Shown in pieces: positions 1-9,900 of a stretch of DNA of 64,000 bases. A model generated the notes under the pieces. That model did not search any database and was not told the origin of the DNA. It was given only the letters and a program-made list of their open reading frames with translations. The stretch is from Bradyrhizobium sediminis (GTDB lineage Bacteria; Pseudomonadota; Alphaproteobacteria; Rhizobiales; Xanthobacteraceae). The DNA is taken from positions 2,354,001 to 2,418,000 of the forward strand of contig NZ_CP076135.1 of the NCBI RefSeq assembly GCF_018736105.1. Direction: 5' to 3'. How positions within the stretch are numbered: position 1 is the first letter of the stretch; each line of letters starts with the position of its first letter. The position numbers and the translations under genes are program-made.

Positions 1-205
1 GATCCTGATCACGGGGCTGATCGCGCGCGTCGCCAACAACTCGCCCGACGCGTTGCGGTTTCTCACCGATTTTCGCGACGAGATCAGAGCTGTCGTGAAG
101 GGCGTCAACATTGCGGGCATGGACAACACCGATCGCGTACGGCTGATCGCGCAGCAGACCGTCGACGAACTGTTCTCGCTGATGAAGCCGCCCAGCAGCG
201 ATTGA
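1..205 (+). CDS. C-terminal end of an unidentified protein (partial)
   Basis: An open frame enters from the left edge and stops at TGA 203-205, giving the last 67 residues of a protein that starts outside the window. The visible part is mixed hydrophobic and charged, with no recognised motif; it ends in SLMKPPSSD. The codon usage is that of a genuine gene here. No function can be given. The next gene on the same strand starts about 250 bases later behind its own regulatory sites, so the two are probably not one operon. Confidence 0.6.
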   Translation, partial: ILITGLIARVANNSPDALRFLTDFRDEIRAVVKGVNIAGMDNTDRVRLIAQQTVDELFSLMKPPSSD

Positions 206-263
206 TCGGTGTCGTTCGCGAAAGAGCAGAAAGGCGCGATTCTTGGGCATTTCTCGTCTCCAG

Positions 264-325
264 TTTAGAACGCTTCAAATCCAAATTTAGAACGGTTTCA
301 AACTCGCGATTTAGAATCATTTCGA
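264..325 (+). promoter_or_regulatory. three tandem ICE-like (Irr-type) iron-control elements
   Basis: Three copies of TTTAGAA followed by a TTC-containing half start at 264, 286 and 310: TTTAGAACGCTTCAAAT, TTTAGAACGGTTTCAAA and TTTAGAATCATTTCGA. They are spaced 22 and 24 bases apart, about two helical turns each. The half-site resembles the rhizobial iron control element bound by Irr (known from Bradyrhizobium). The position directly upstream of an iron-receptor operon fits. Binding by Irr is inference. Confidence 0.6.
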
Positions 326-458
326 TCTGGATGTATTCAAACATCCAAGAGCCGCAATCGCATTGACCCGAAATTTTTCGCTCGATACCAACGCTTCATC
401 GGTCGTTGCAAATGAACCGCATGAGCGAATTGAAATTCGGGGCAAGGGGCGAGTTGAA

Positions 459-2870
459 ATGGGACAGGCAAGAGCACCGAGGTCGTTGCGCTCGGTGGCA
501 ACGGTTTATTCGGTCAATGATGGGGTCGACAACAATTCGGGCAGGAAAGTCTCCGCCGTCGCCGGCCTGATCGCGGTCGCCTCGTTCTCGGGCGCCGAAG
601 CGCAGCAATCCAACCTCCCGCCGGTGACGGTCGATGCCCCCGTCGCTCGCCCGCGGCCCGCAGCGTCGAAGCCGTCGCCGGATGCGCTGCGCGCCCGCAT
701 GGCGCTGCGGCGCGCCGCGCGCCGGTCGCAGCCGGCGCAGGTCGCGGCGGTGCCATTCCCCAATGCCGGCGGCCTTGCGCCCGATCGTAACCCCTATGCG
801 GATGCGGCAGCGCCTTACAAGGTGGATCGCGTACAGGCGTCTGGCAAGTTCCCCGAGCCCCTGCTTAATACGCCGAAGTCCATCACGGTGCTCAGCAAGG
901 AAGTGCTCCAGGACAAGAACATCACCTCGCTGCGCGAGGTCGGTCGCTCGACCGCCGGCGTGACGCTGGGGTCGGGCGAGGGCGGCAACGCGTTTGGTGA
1001 CCGCTTCTTCATCCGCGGCTTCGATGCGCGCAACGATGTCTTCATCGACGGCATTCGCGACCCGGCAGTCAGCATCCGCGAGAATTTCTTTACCGAGCAG
1101 ATCGAGATCTTGCGCGGACCGGCCTCGGCCTATGCCGGCCGCGGCACCGCCGGCGGCGCCATCAATATCGTCACCAAGCAGGCAGGTGATCGCAACTTCT
1201 ACAACGCCGAGAGCACGTTCGGCACCGACCGGACCAAGCGCGTCACCCTCGACGTCAACCAGGTGATCAGCCCGACCTTCGCGGTGCGTACCGGTGGCAT
1301 GTTCCAGGATGCCAACGTCGCCGGTCGCAACTATGTGACCGACGATCGCTGGGGCGGTTTCATCTCGACCAAGTATACGCCGACCAACGACATCAAGATC
1401 ACAACGAACTACGTCCACACCGACCTCAGCGGTCTGCCGGACTTCGGTGTGCCCTGGTATCGGCAGGGCAATACGCCGGTCACCGAGGCCGGCATCCCGC
1501 GACAGAATTGGTACGGATTCGTCAATCGCGACTTCCAGACCGCGCGGCAGGACTTCGGTACGCTGACGGGTGAGTACAAGATTACCGATAGCATCACGCT
1601 GACCAGCAGGACCCGTGCAGAGCACTCGCTGCTGGCCTACATCGGGACGCTGCCGCAGTCGCCCGTGACGACAAATCCCGATCCGACGAAGTGGACGTTC
1701 ACCGCGAGCGCGCAGAGCCGCAACCAGTGGGTCGACGTCGTGGCGAACCAGGAAGACGCCACGTTCAAGTTCAACACGGGGGCCGTCAAGCACACGGCCG
1801 TGGTCGGGCTCGAGGTCTCCAACGAGCGTGTCGGGATCGGCCGCTACACCGGGCTTTCGTCGGAGGTGTTCGGTGCCGGCGCATTCACCAGCAACGGCGC
1901 CTTGCCGGGGCAGTCGATCTATGCGCCAAGCTACACGCTCATTCCGTTCGCCTCGGTCCCGACGTTGGGCAGCGATCCGACCCGCTACAATGTCGACAGC
2001 AAGGCCTTCTATGTTCTCGATACCGCGAATTGGGAAGACAGGATCATCCTGAACGGCGGCGTGCGTTATGACGGCTACGACCTGCGATCGTCGACCGCAG
2101 CGAAATCGAGCACGGTTAATTCGGATTTCGTCAATTACAACGGCGGCATCGTCTTCAAGCCTGTGCCGATCGGAAGCCTCTATGCTGCCTACGCGACCTC
2201 GACCAATCCATTCGGTTCCGAACTCGACGGCACCGCTGGGGACTACGGCGGAGCTGTCCCGGGCGGCGTCGTCCTTGGGCCTGAGCGCAACAAGGCCGCC
2301 GAGGTCGGCACCAAGTGGGAGCTGTTCGATCGTCACCTGCTGGTGACGGGCGCTCTGTTCCAGACCGACAAGGCCAATGCGCGTGAAACGGTCAGTGGTG
2401 TTCTGCAGTCGGGGGCAGCCTACCGGGTCGAGGGTATCGATATCGAGGTCAGCGGCAACATCACCGACCGCTGGAGCGTCTTCGGCGGCATTGTGCTGAT
2501 GAGGTCGAAGGTCACGCAAAGTGCGCTCGCTTCCAACATCGGGCTGCAGATGGCCAACATCGCCCATGAGTCCTTCAGCCTTTTGACCAAGTACAAGTTC
2601 GACGGCGACTGGGAACTCGGTGGGCAGGCGGTCTACCGCTCGAAGATCTATGGCGGCACCTTCGGCGCCAACACCGGCACCGAGCTGCCGAGCTACTGGC
2701 GCTTCGATGCTTTCGTCGAGAAGAAGATCGACAAGCACTGGACCGTGAAGCTCTACGCGCAGAACCTGACCAACAAGCTCTATTACGACACGCTCTACCG
2801 TAGCGCGACGCCGTTTGTCGCGGTCGCGCCTGGGCGGGCGTTCTACCTCGTCACCTCGGCGAAGTTCTGA
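459..2870 (+). CDS. TonB-dependent catecholate-type siderophore receptor (Fiu/PiuA-like)
   Basis: Outer-membrane ligand-gated porin that would import ferric siderophore using energy from TonB-ExbB-ExbD. From ATG 459 it has 803 residues. A hydrophobic signal region ends in GAEA-QQ near residue 49. A Pro/Ala-rich linker follows, then a plug domain (about 130-270, with FFIRGFDARNDVFIDG and EILRGPASAYAGRG) and a 22-strand-type barrel ending in the aromatic terminus AFYLVTSAKF. ATG 459 is preferred because AAGGGG lies 9 bases upstream; the frame stays open to TTG 363, which has no ribosome site. The next gene, a PiuC/YbiX hydroxylase, starts 3 bases after the stop; this pairing is typical of Fiu/PiuA catecholate receptors. 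The ligand cannot be read from sequence. Regulation by Irr through the upstream repeats is inferred. Confidence 0.88.
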   Translation: MGQARAPRSLRSVATVYSVNDGVDNNSGRKVSAVAGLIAVASFSGAEAQQSNLPPVTVDAPVARPRPAASKPSPDALRARMALRRAARRSQPAQVAAVPFPNAGGLAPDRNPYADAAAPYKVDRVQASGKFPEPLLNTPKSITVLSKEVLQDKNITSLREVGRSTAGVTLGSGEGGNAFGDRFFIRGFDARNDVFIDGIRDPAVSIRENFFTEQIEILRGPASAYAGRGTAGGAINIVTKQAGDRNFYNAESTFGTDRTKRVTLDVNQVISPTFAVRTGGMFQDANVAGRNYVTDDRWGGFISTKYTPTNDIKITTNYVHTDLSGLPDFGVPWYRQGNTPVTEAGIPRQNWYGFVNRDFQTARQDFGTLTGEYKITDSITLTSRTRAEHSLLAYIGTLPQSPVTTNPDPTKWTFTASAQSRNQWVDVVANQEDATFKFNTGAVKHTAVVGLEVSNERVGIGRYTGLSSEVFGAGAFTSNGALPGQSIYAPSYTLIPFASVPTLGSDPTRYNVDSKAFYVLDTANWEDRIILNGGVRYDGYDLRSSTAAKSSTVNSDFVNYNGGIVFKPVPIGSLYAAYATSTNPFGSELDGTAGDYGGAVPGGVVLGPERNKAAEVGTKWELFDRHLLVTGALFQTDKANARETVSGVLQSGAAYRVEGIDIEVSGNITDRWSVFGGIVLMRSKVTQSALASNIGLQMANIAHESFSLLTKYKFDGDWELGGQAVYRSKIYGGTFGANTGTELPSYWRFDAFVEKKIDKHWTVKLYAQNLTNKLYYDTLYRSATPFVAVAPGRAFYLVTSAKF

Positions 2871-2873
2871 AAA

Positions 2874-3563
2874 ATGCTGATCTGTGTCCCCGAGGTCCTG
2901 AGCAAGGACGATGTGGCGGAGTTCCGCCGCGTCATGGACGACTGCGCGTGGGAAGACGGCCGCTCCACCGCGGGGGCGCAATCGGCGCTGGTGAAGAAGA
3001 ACGAGCAGCTGCCGCCGGACAGCGAGGTGGCGCGCAGGCTCGGCAACCACATCGTTTCCGCGCTGACGGCCAATCCGCGGTTCATCTCGGCGGCGATCCC
3101 GTTGCAGATCTTTCCGCCGCTGTTCAATCGCTACGGCGCCGCCGAGGGACATCATTTCGGCATCCATGTCGACAATGCGGTGCGCGGCGATCACCGGACG
3201 GGCTTGCGGATCCGGACCGACCTGTCGGTGACGCTGTTTCTGTCCGAACCGGAGGAATATGACGGCGGCGAACTGGTGGTCGAGGACTTTTACGGTTTCC
3301 ACGAGGTCAAGCTGCCGGCCGGCGATCTCGTGCTCTATCCAGCCTCCAGCCTGCATATGGTCACCCCGGTGACGCGGGGCAGGCGGGTTGCATCTTTTTT
3401 CTGGCTGCAGAGCATGATACGAGATGCCCACGCCCGCAGCCTGATCTTCGATCTCGACACGGCGATTCAGGCCCTGGTGGAGCGGCTTGGGCGAGATGAC
3501 CCCGAAACGGTCAAATTGACCGGTATTTATCACAACCTGATCCGCCGCTGGGCCGAAGTATGA
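2874..3563 (+). CDS. PKHD-type Fe(II)/2-oxoglutarate hydroxylase, PiuC/YbiX family
   Basis: Cytoplasmic Fe(II)- and 2-oxoglutarate-dependent dioxygenase of 229 residues, the usual length for YbiX/PiuC. The jelly-roll motif is visible: HFGIHVDNA supplies the HxD pair, SSLHMV the distal His, and [10 protein letters not shown] the Arg that binds 2-oxoglutarate. Members are encoded beside catecholate receptors such as Fiu and PiuA; their substrate is still not firmly established. It starts 3 bases after the receptor stop, and its own stop overlaps the exbB start (ATGA), so it is translationally coupled to the transport genes. Confidence 0.88.
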   Translation: MLICVPEVLSKDDVAEFRRVMDDCAWEDGRSTAGAQSALVKKNEQLPPDSEVARRLGNHIVSALTANPRFISAAIPLQIFPPLFNRYGAAEGHHFGIHVDNAVRGDHRTGLRIRTDLSVTLFLSEPEEYDGGELVVEDFYGFHEVKLPAGDLVLYPASSLHMVTPVTRGRRVASFFWLQSMIRDAHARSLIFDLDTAIQALVERLGRDDPETVKLTGIYHNLIRRWAEV

Positions 3564-4504
3564 AGATGTCACCGTTCCGAACCGCATGTGCCGTCGTCTT
3601 TGCGCTGGTAGCATTGTCGCTTCCGCTGCCGTCATGGGCGCAGCAGAAGGCGGCGCCTGTCGCCGTGCCGGGGCTGTCGCAAGTTCCGGCGGCGCCGGTG
3701 CAGGCCGCGCCTTCGGTGCCGGTTCCAGCAGCAGCGGCCGTTTCGCCCGTGGCGGCCGGCACCACAGCAACTCCCGCAGAGGGCAGATCGCTGAGGTCGA
3801 CGCCCGCGGTGCCGCGTGAGCTGTCGCCGTGGTCGATGTTCCAGTCGGCCGATGTGCTGGTCAAGGCCGTGATGATCGGGCTCGCCTTTGCCTCGCTGGT
3901 GACCTGGACCATCTTTATCGCAAAAATGGTGGAGCTCTCCGTCGTGCAGCGGCGCCTGCGTGTGGCGCTCGGCAAGATCGGAGAAGCGCGATCGCTGGCG
4001 GAAGCGCAGTTTGCGCTCGGCGCCAAGGACAGCGTGTTGTCGTCGCTGCTCGCCGCCGCGATGCGCGAGGCACGGCTGTCGGCGGGAATTTCCAGCGACG
4101 CCGGCATCAAGGAGCGGGCCGCCTCGAGCTTCGCCGAGATCGTGCGCGCAGAAGCGCGCCGGATCAGGCTCGGCATGGGACTGCTCGCGACCATCGGTGC
4201 GACCTCGCCCTTCGTCGGGCTGTTCGGCACGGTGTGGGGCATCATGAACAGTTTCATCGGCATTTCGAAATCGCAGACCACCAATCTCGCCGTGGTCGCG
4301 CCCGGTATCGCCGAAGCGCTGCTGGCCACGGCGCTCGGCCTGGTCGCGGCGATTCCCGCCGTGATCATCTACAATCACTTCGCGCGCGTGACCAAAGGCT
4401 ACCTCGAACTGGTCGGCCGGGCATCTGGCGCTGCCGGCCGGCTGCTGTCGCGCGATCTCGATCGCACCCATGTCGGCGGCGCACATGCGCGCGCGGCGGA
4501 GTAG
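3560..4504 (+). CDS. exbB: TonB-system proton channel ExbB (MotA/TolQ/ExbB family)
   Basis: Inner-membrane proton channel that energises TonB together with ExbD. The 314-residue protein has an N-terminal signal (residues 1-27, ending PSWAQQ) and a periplasmic Ala/Pro-rich extension to about residue 85. Three membrane segments follow: [40 protein letters not shown] with the family [10 protein letters not shown] core; and [20 protein letters not shown]. The long N-terminal extension is common in rhizobial ExbB. It overlaps the stop of the hydroxylase gene by 4 bases and is followed 3 bases later by exbD. Confidence 0.92.
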   Translation: MKMSPFRTACAVVFALVALSLPLPSWAQQKAAPVAVPGLSQVPAAPVQAAPSVPVPAAAAVSPVAAGTTATPAEGRSLRSTPAVPRELSPWSMFQSADVLVKAVMIGLAFASLVTWTIFIAKMVELSVVQRRLRVALGKIGEARSLAEAQFALGAKDSVLSSLLAAAMREARLSAGISSDAGIKERAASSFAEIVRAEARRIRLGMGLLATIGATSPFVGLFGTVWGIMNSFIGISKSQTTNLAVVAPGIAEALLATALGLVAAIPAVIIYNHFARVTKGYLELVGRASGAAGRLLSRDLDRTHVGGAHARAAE

Positions 4505-4507
4505 GCG

Positions 4508-4981
4508 ATGGGCGCATCGGTCGCAGAACATGACGTCGACGAGGACAGCGATTTCGCGGAGTCGCACGAAATCAATGTCACGCCGTTCATCGACGTCATC
4601 CTGGTTCTCCTGATCATCTTCATGGTGGCGGCGCCGCTGTCGACCGTCGACCTGCCGATCGATTTGCCGTCGTCGACCGCAACGCCGCAGAAGAAGCCGG
4701 ACAAGCCGACCTATGTCAGCATCAAGCCCGATCTCGCGGTGGCGATCGGCGAAACCCTGGTCAGGCGGGTCGATCTGGTGCGTTCGCTCGATGCGATGGC
4801 CGATAGCAGCAAGGAGCGCTTCATCTTCCTGCGCGCCGACCGCGCGGTGCCCTATGGCGAGCTGATGGACGTGCTGGAAATCCTCCGCGCCGGCGGCTAT
4901 TCGAAGGTCAAGCTGGTGGCGCTGGAAGGCGTTCCCGCCAATGCCATTCCGCCTGCAGCTTCCGACAACCCGAAACCCTGA
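4508..4981 (+). CDS. exbD: TonB-system accessory protein ExbD
   Basis: Single-pass inner-membrane partner of ExbB, 157 residues. The membrane segment follows the short cytoplasmic N-terminus and contains the family motif NVTPFIDVILVLLIIFMVAA; its Asp is the proton-carrying residue known from ExbD/TolR. The periplasmic part (about 45-157) has the usual alternating strand pattern (FIFLRADRAVPYGELMDVLE). It lies 3 bases after exbB and 18 bases before the tonB gene in one operon. Confidence 0.93.
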   Translation: MGASVAEHDVDEDSDFAESHEINVTPFIDVILVLLIIFMVAAPLSTVDLPIDLPSSTATPQKKPDKPTYVSIKPDLAVAIGETLVRRVDLVRSLDAMADSSKERFIFLRADRAVPYGELMDVLEILRAGGYSKVKLVALEGVPANAIPPAASDNPKP

Positions 4982-4999
4982 GCCGGGGGCGACGTAGCG

Positions 5000-5794
5000 A
5001 TGTCCGGCCTCGAAACCGAACCAAGACCGTCCCGCCGGCTGTGGATCCTGGCCGCGATCGGTGCGCTCGTGCTTCATCTCGGCGGCGGCGCGCTGGCGAT
5101 CGCGCATCTGCAGGAATCGGAAGCCGAGAATGAACTCGGCGCCAATGCGATCGAGGTCGGCATCGAATTCGCGTCGTTGCGCCGGGAGGCCACCGACCTG
5201 CCGCCGGGGCCGGACACCGACGCGTCGGTCGCTTCGCCGGCGCTGGCCGACCAGAAGGCCGAGCTCAAGGAGACCGAGCTGCCGAAGGACACGCCGACCG
5301 AGACCGACGATCCCGATCGCGTGGTGGCGCCGAACGAGTCGAACAAGCCCAAGGAAGAAGATCCGAAGATCGCCGCGGTGCAGACCTCGGCTTCCACCGA
5401 GTCGGTCGCCGCCGAAGCCACCGCCATGCCCAGCTCCGAAGCGATCCCGGAAGGACCGCGTTCGGTCGCGCCCGCGATCGGCAGCGGCGAGACTGCGCGG
5501 CGGGTGCGCGCGACCTGGCAGAAGGAGCTGGTGGCGCATCTCGACAAGCACAAGCGCTATCCGGCGGAGCGTTCGCAGAAGAGTGCCGAGATCCTGGTCA
5601 GCTTCGCGCTCGACCGCATGGGCCACGTGCTCTCGGCCAGCATCGTCAAGGGATCTGGCGATGCGGCGTTCGACGAGGCGGCACTGGCGATGGTGAAGCG
5701 TTCCGATCCCGTCCCGCAACCCCCGCCGATGGTCGCCGACGAGGGTTTGAGTTTTACGCTGCCGGTGATCTTCCGGGTCAAGGGAAAGAGCTGA
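5000..5794 (+). CDS. tonB: TonB family energy transducer
   Basis: Links the inner-membrane proton channel to the outer-membrane receptor. The 264-residue protein has a cytoplasmic N-terminus and one membrane segment (residues 14-35) that contains a His (LVLHLGGG), as in the functionally important TonB His. An acidic, Pro/Thr-rich periplasmic spacer covers about 45-165. The C-terminal TonB domain holds YPAERSQKSAEILVSFALDR and ASIVKGSGDAAFDEAALAMV. It is the last gene of the receptor-hydroxylase-exbB-exbD-tonB series, so this receptor carries its own transducer. Confidence 0.9.
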   Translation: MSGLETEPRPSRRLWILAAIGALVLHLGGGALAIAHLQESEAENELGANAIEVGIEFASLRREATDLPPGPDTDASVASPALADQKAELKETELPKDTPTETDDPDRVVAPNESNKPKEEDPKIAAVQTSASTESVAAEATAMPSSEAIPEGPRSVAPAIGSGETARRVRATWQKELVAHLDKHKRYPAERSQKSAEILVSFALDRMGHVLSASIVKGSGDAAFDEAALAMVKRSDPVPQPPPMVADEGLSFTLPVIFRVKGKS

Positions 5795-5825
5795 GGCGAA
5801 CACGGGCAGGGCGGGGTGGGCAACG

Positions 5826-6390
5826 GGGGCCGTCATTGCCTGCGACAAACGCGAAGCGTCGTCGGCTCGCAAAGACGAAGTGTCAGGCATCCCAATTCAC
5901 GCTCCAGACAGCCGCTGTTGGCAAGCACAGCTTTGCGATCTCGCGGCGCATTTCGCCCGAGTTTTGCTATCAGTTTCCTCGGCCCTCCATTCAGAGGGCG
6001 CAGGGAAGACCGGGTGCGCGCTGCACCCGCGGTCCCGTGTGCAATTGTTATTGGGAAAAACGCACACGAGCATACAGGTTCAGCGGAGGCAATCCGGCCT
6101 TCCCTGCGCAATGGTTTTACGGCTTATAGCGCGCTCTCCCCGGTGACCGGGCTTTCTTGCCACCGTCGCCCGCGCTCCCTAGCGCGAACTTGACACCAGC
6201 GTCGGGGTGTCAGGACCACACGACTTTGCCGTCCGCGTCCGCACCGTTCGTCAAAGGCGCTTCCGCGTCCATCGCATCCCACCGCGCGTTTCGTGACGAT
6301 CGCGAGCCGCCCCTCTTGTCGGGTGAGACGGGCGAGTCGTTAGCGCTGATTTGCCCGACGGGTTAAGCGAAATCTTGCCCGTCGGGTTGT
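5826..6390. repeat. long Bradyrhizobium-type intergenic repeat
   Basis: About 565 bases without a supportable gene. It begins with a degenerate copy of the GTCATTGC...CGCAA.GACG repeat (5829-5880). It continues through segments I recognise from memory as a dispersed Bradyrhizobium repeat, for example the blocks reading GGGTGCGCGCTGCACCCGCG and GCATACAGGTTCAGC. It ends with inverted arms CCCGACGGG (6354-6362) and CCCGTCGGG (6378-6386). Several short overlapping ORFs in it are spurious. Copy number cannot be judged from this window. Confidence 0.6.
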
Positions 6391-6443
6391 TTTGCCGCAC
6401 CCGGTGAGGGCGGAAGATGGATCGCGCTATGGCCATGCGCGTT

Positions 6444-6770
6444 CTCTCTTGTCACCGCCTGCCAGCCGATGTCGCGGCGGCAAAAGCCCTCCGGCCATTG
6501 GATGCGATCGACCGCGGCATCGGCGCGGCTCTGCGCTTCGCTGACGGTCTGGCCGGACGCGCAGACGTTCAGCACGTGGCCACCATTGGCGAGAATCTTT
6601 TTGCCGTCGGCTCTGGTACCGGCGTGGAAAATTTCGACGCCCTCACGCCGGCATGGCCGGCACGATGTCCGACATCATCCGCAGCATCAAGACCTGGCAT
6701 TCCGGATCGCCGAAGCGGATATTGTATTCGAACAGTTTTGGGCCGTCCGGTATCGGTCATGGGCGGAAGC
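6444..6770 (-). pseudogene. purD: decayed C-terminal fragment of purD (GAR synthetase)
   Basis: Two blocks on the minus strand match the C-terminal half of phosphoribosylamine-glycine ligase. The first, 6741-6646, reads [20 protein letters not shown], the ATP-grasp FGDPE region. The second, 6641-6444, reads GVEIFHAGTRADGKKILANG and continues to WPEGFCRRDIGWQAV, the PurD C-terminus. A TGA at 6643-6645 and a frame change separate them. By comparison with the family from memory, about 40-50 codons between the blocks are missing. A further one-base shift lies before PKLFEYN. The N-terminal half is absent. It cannot make GAR synthetase; an intact purD must be elsewhere. Confidence 0.82.
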
Positions 6771-6960
6771 AGCGTTATTTGAACTAATATTTTCGCAGTT
6801 GCCCCTGCGCGGACATTCGCCTGCTCTTTCGATGTCCGAAATTGGCGAGGAGCTCCACTTATTTCTGGGAAGAGGCGTGGATGGGTTGCGCTAGATCAAC
6901 GCGCAACGGGGAATCCGGGAGGAAAATGATAAATGTCGCGTGCCGTGGAGGGGCCAATCC

Positions 6961-9900
6961 ATGTTGCCACACATCACAACGTTCAGCGCTCGTACGAGGC
7001 TGGCGGCGCAAGGTTCTCCATCAAGGTGGCATATTTGGATGCCAATCGTTCGCTACGGACTGTCTCGCGGACATGCCCGCCATTTTGGCGGGGTCGTCTC
7101 CGGGCTGATCGGCGTTGCTCTGCTCGCGACGTCTCTATCTCTATCGTCCGCTCCAGCGGTGGCCCAGGGCGGTCCGATGATGCCGGGCGATGCCGTCGTC
7201 ACCGGATTTTCTGGGTTCAAGGCGCTGGATCTGCCAGCCGCTCCGCCCGATCCGCTCGCCCGCTTCTTCATCGATATCGACGGCAATGCGATGCAGGTGC
7301 TGAGACTTCAGCCGGGCGGGCCGCCGCAAGGCCAATTGATACCCGCCCCACCGGTCATGCAGATCAAGGCCGGTCAGATAGGCCAGGTGTTCGCGATCAC
7401 GCTGGCGCCGCCCTTGAGTGTCGCACCCGGCACCCCGCAGGCCGTACCCGACATCTATCTCGGCGCCACCTCCGCCTTCGGCATCCAGATCGTGAGAACA
7501 GGACCGGATGGACAGCCGCAGCGTATTCGCACCGGCGATCCCGCCGCGCAGTGGATGATCGGCCAGTTCGGCACCGCGCTCGGCGGCGGGCCGGGTAGCA
7601 TCTATCGAATCGACGGCCAGACCGGCGCCGCGTCGTTGTTCGCCAGCCTCGACAATTCCGGACCGGGGCTCGGCGACGTCGTCTACGATCCGGCCTCGCA
7701 CCAGTTCTTCGCATCGGATCTCGACAGCGGCCTTATCCACCGGATTGACGTCGATGGCACGCTGATCGACAGCTTCGATCACGGCTTGGCCGGGCGGCCC
7801 GGGCGCGGCCTCGCGCCGATACCGGACGACGGCAAGCGGATGATGATCCAGAGCCCCGCGTTCAACAGCGAGGACACTGCGACCTGGGGATTCACGCAGC
7901 GCCAGCGCATGGTCTACGGCATGGCGGTGTTCGCCGGCCGGTTGTACTACGCGGTCGCCGAAGGCTCCGAAATCTGGTCGATCGGTATCCGCCTCGAGGG
8001 CGAGTTCGCCAACGATGCGCGATGGGAGTTCAGCGTGCCCGGCGTGCCGCCCGGCGCGCTCATCACCGACCTCGCCTTTGATGGCGAGGGGCGGCTTCTC
8101 GTCGCGCTGCGCGGTGCGCCGCGCGGCAGCTACAATTATTCGGTATTCGCCGAACGGACCCAGCAGACCGACGTCAAGCGTTTCCGGCGCGAAGTGCCGG
8201 ATAATCCGGCGACGCCGGGCTACTGGGTGCCGGTACCGGAAGAATATGCGATCGGCTTCCCCGAACCGTTCCGGAACGCGACCGGTGGCGTCGCGCTCGG
8301 CTATGGTCACGATCCATCCGGTGCCATGAGCCGAGCGAGTTGTTCGTCGTTTCTGTGGTCGACCGGCGAAAATTTGCGCAACAACCCTACGCTGGCCGGC
8401 GCTCCGCCGTTCGAGGTGCACGGATTGCAGGGCAATTCCGTCACGCTGGTGCGGCCGCAGAACGCGCCGCCCAGCGCCAGCTATTTCGCCGATTATGATG
8501 GTGTATTCGGCGATCCCGAACGCGCCGGCCATATCGGCGATGTCGAGATCTGGCAGCCCTGCGAGCGTGCGGCCGGACTCCCCGCCGAGATCGGTGACCT
8601 CGGCATGTTCGGCTTCTGGGGTGGCGCCGCCTATTGGCCACTGCCGCCGGACTGGATTCCGCCACCGCCGCCACCGCCGCCTACCAATTTGAGACTGAAC
8701 AAGAGCGCGAATACAAATTCGTGCGTGCACTTCGGGGGCGGCTTCTGGTGCCTGTTCACGGTCCGCGTCACCAACACCGGCCCGGGCGACTATTTCGGTC
8801 CCGTCACGGTTCATGATGCCGTGGCGGGGGTGCCGCCCGGCACCGTGCATGGCCTGCCGCCATGGGCCTGCGCGCCGGCCGGCCCCGGGGGGGTAACCTG
8901 TACGCATCCCCCGGTGCTGCTGCATCCAGGCGACAGCATCGACCTGCTGATCTCGGTGCACCTGCCGGCCAATTTCCCGGGTTGTTCGATCAACAACAAT
9001 GCAAATCTGGTGTGGCCGCCCGGCGGCGGCGACATCAATCCGGGAGACGATGCCGACAGCGACAGCATGGCTGTGCCCGGTCCGAACTGCGGAGGAACCA
9101 ACCTGCGCATGGAGAAGACGGGATCGGTCTGCACGGCCGTCGGCGGCATGGCCGACTGCAGCTTCGTCGTGATCGTTCACAACGAGGGCCCGGGCGCCTA
9201 CGCCGGGAACATCACCGTGACCGATACGGTGCCGGCTGGAACGATGGCGACCTTCTCACCGCCGTGGATTTGCGGCGGCGGGCCGCCGACCTATACCTGC
9301 ACGCTTCCCGGCGTGAACATACCGCCGGGCGGTGTCGTGCACATGCAGGTGCATGTTCGGATGCCGCTGCCGGCGGCCGCCCTGGTCCCGGGCTGCCAGG
9401 TGACGAACGAGTCCCGGATTACCGTCGCGGCCGGCGGAAGCGTGCAGAACAGCAACGCTGGCGATGACCAGGCTTCGGCGACGCTGAACCTGCCGCCGGA
9501 CATCTGCCCGCTACTGATCATCGCCCCGGCGCCGCCACCGCCGCCGCCACCACCGCCGCCTTCGCCGACGACGTGTCCGCCAGGTTTCGTCGCCAAGGGC
9601 ACGACGTGCGAGCCGCGGCAACCGGCCTGTCCGGCCGGCTGGACGATCGCCCCGGTGGCCGGTGTCTGCTGCCCGCCCGGTCAACCCTGGACCGGTCGGC
9701 AATGCGGTCAGCGGCCGCTGCCGCCGCCGCCGACCCTGTGCAAGGAGGGGTGGACTCCGACTCCGATCGCCGGGATGTGCTGCCCGCCCGGACAACCCTG
9801 GACTGGCAAGCGCTGCGGTCGCGACGAGCCTCCTCCCTCCGGGCGATGCCAGCCCGGCTGGACTCCGACGCCGATCGCCGGGATGTGCTGCCCGCCCGGA

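Noticed and set aside
396..3770. Very long open frame antisense to the siderophore receptor
   Set aside because: It is the mirror of a well-supported plus-strand gene in G+C-rich DNA; it has no family motif, is Arg/His-rich and has no ribosome site.
5816..6366. Several overlapping 60-125-codon ORFs
   Set aside because: They lie in a dispersed repeat, overlap each other in all frames and lack ribosome sites; such ORFs are a known annotation artefact of this repeat.
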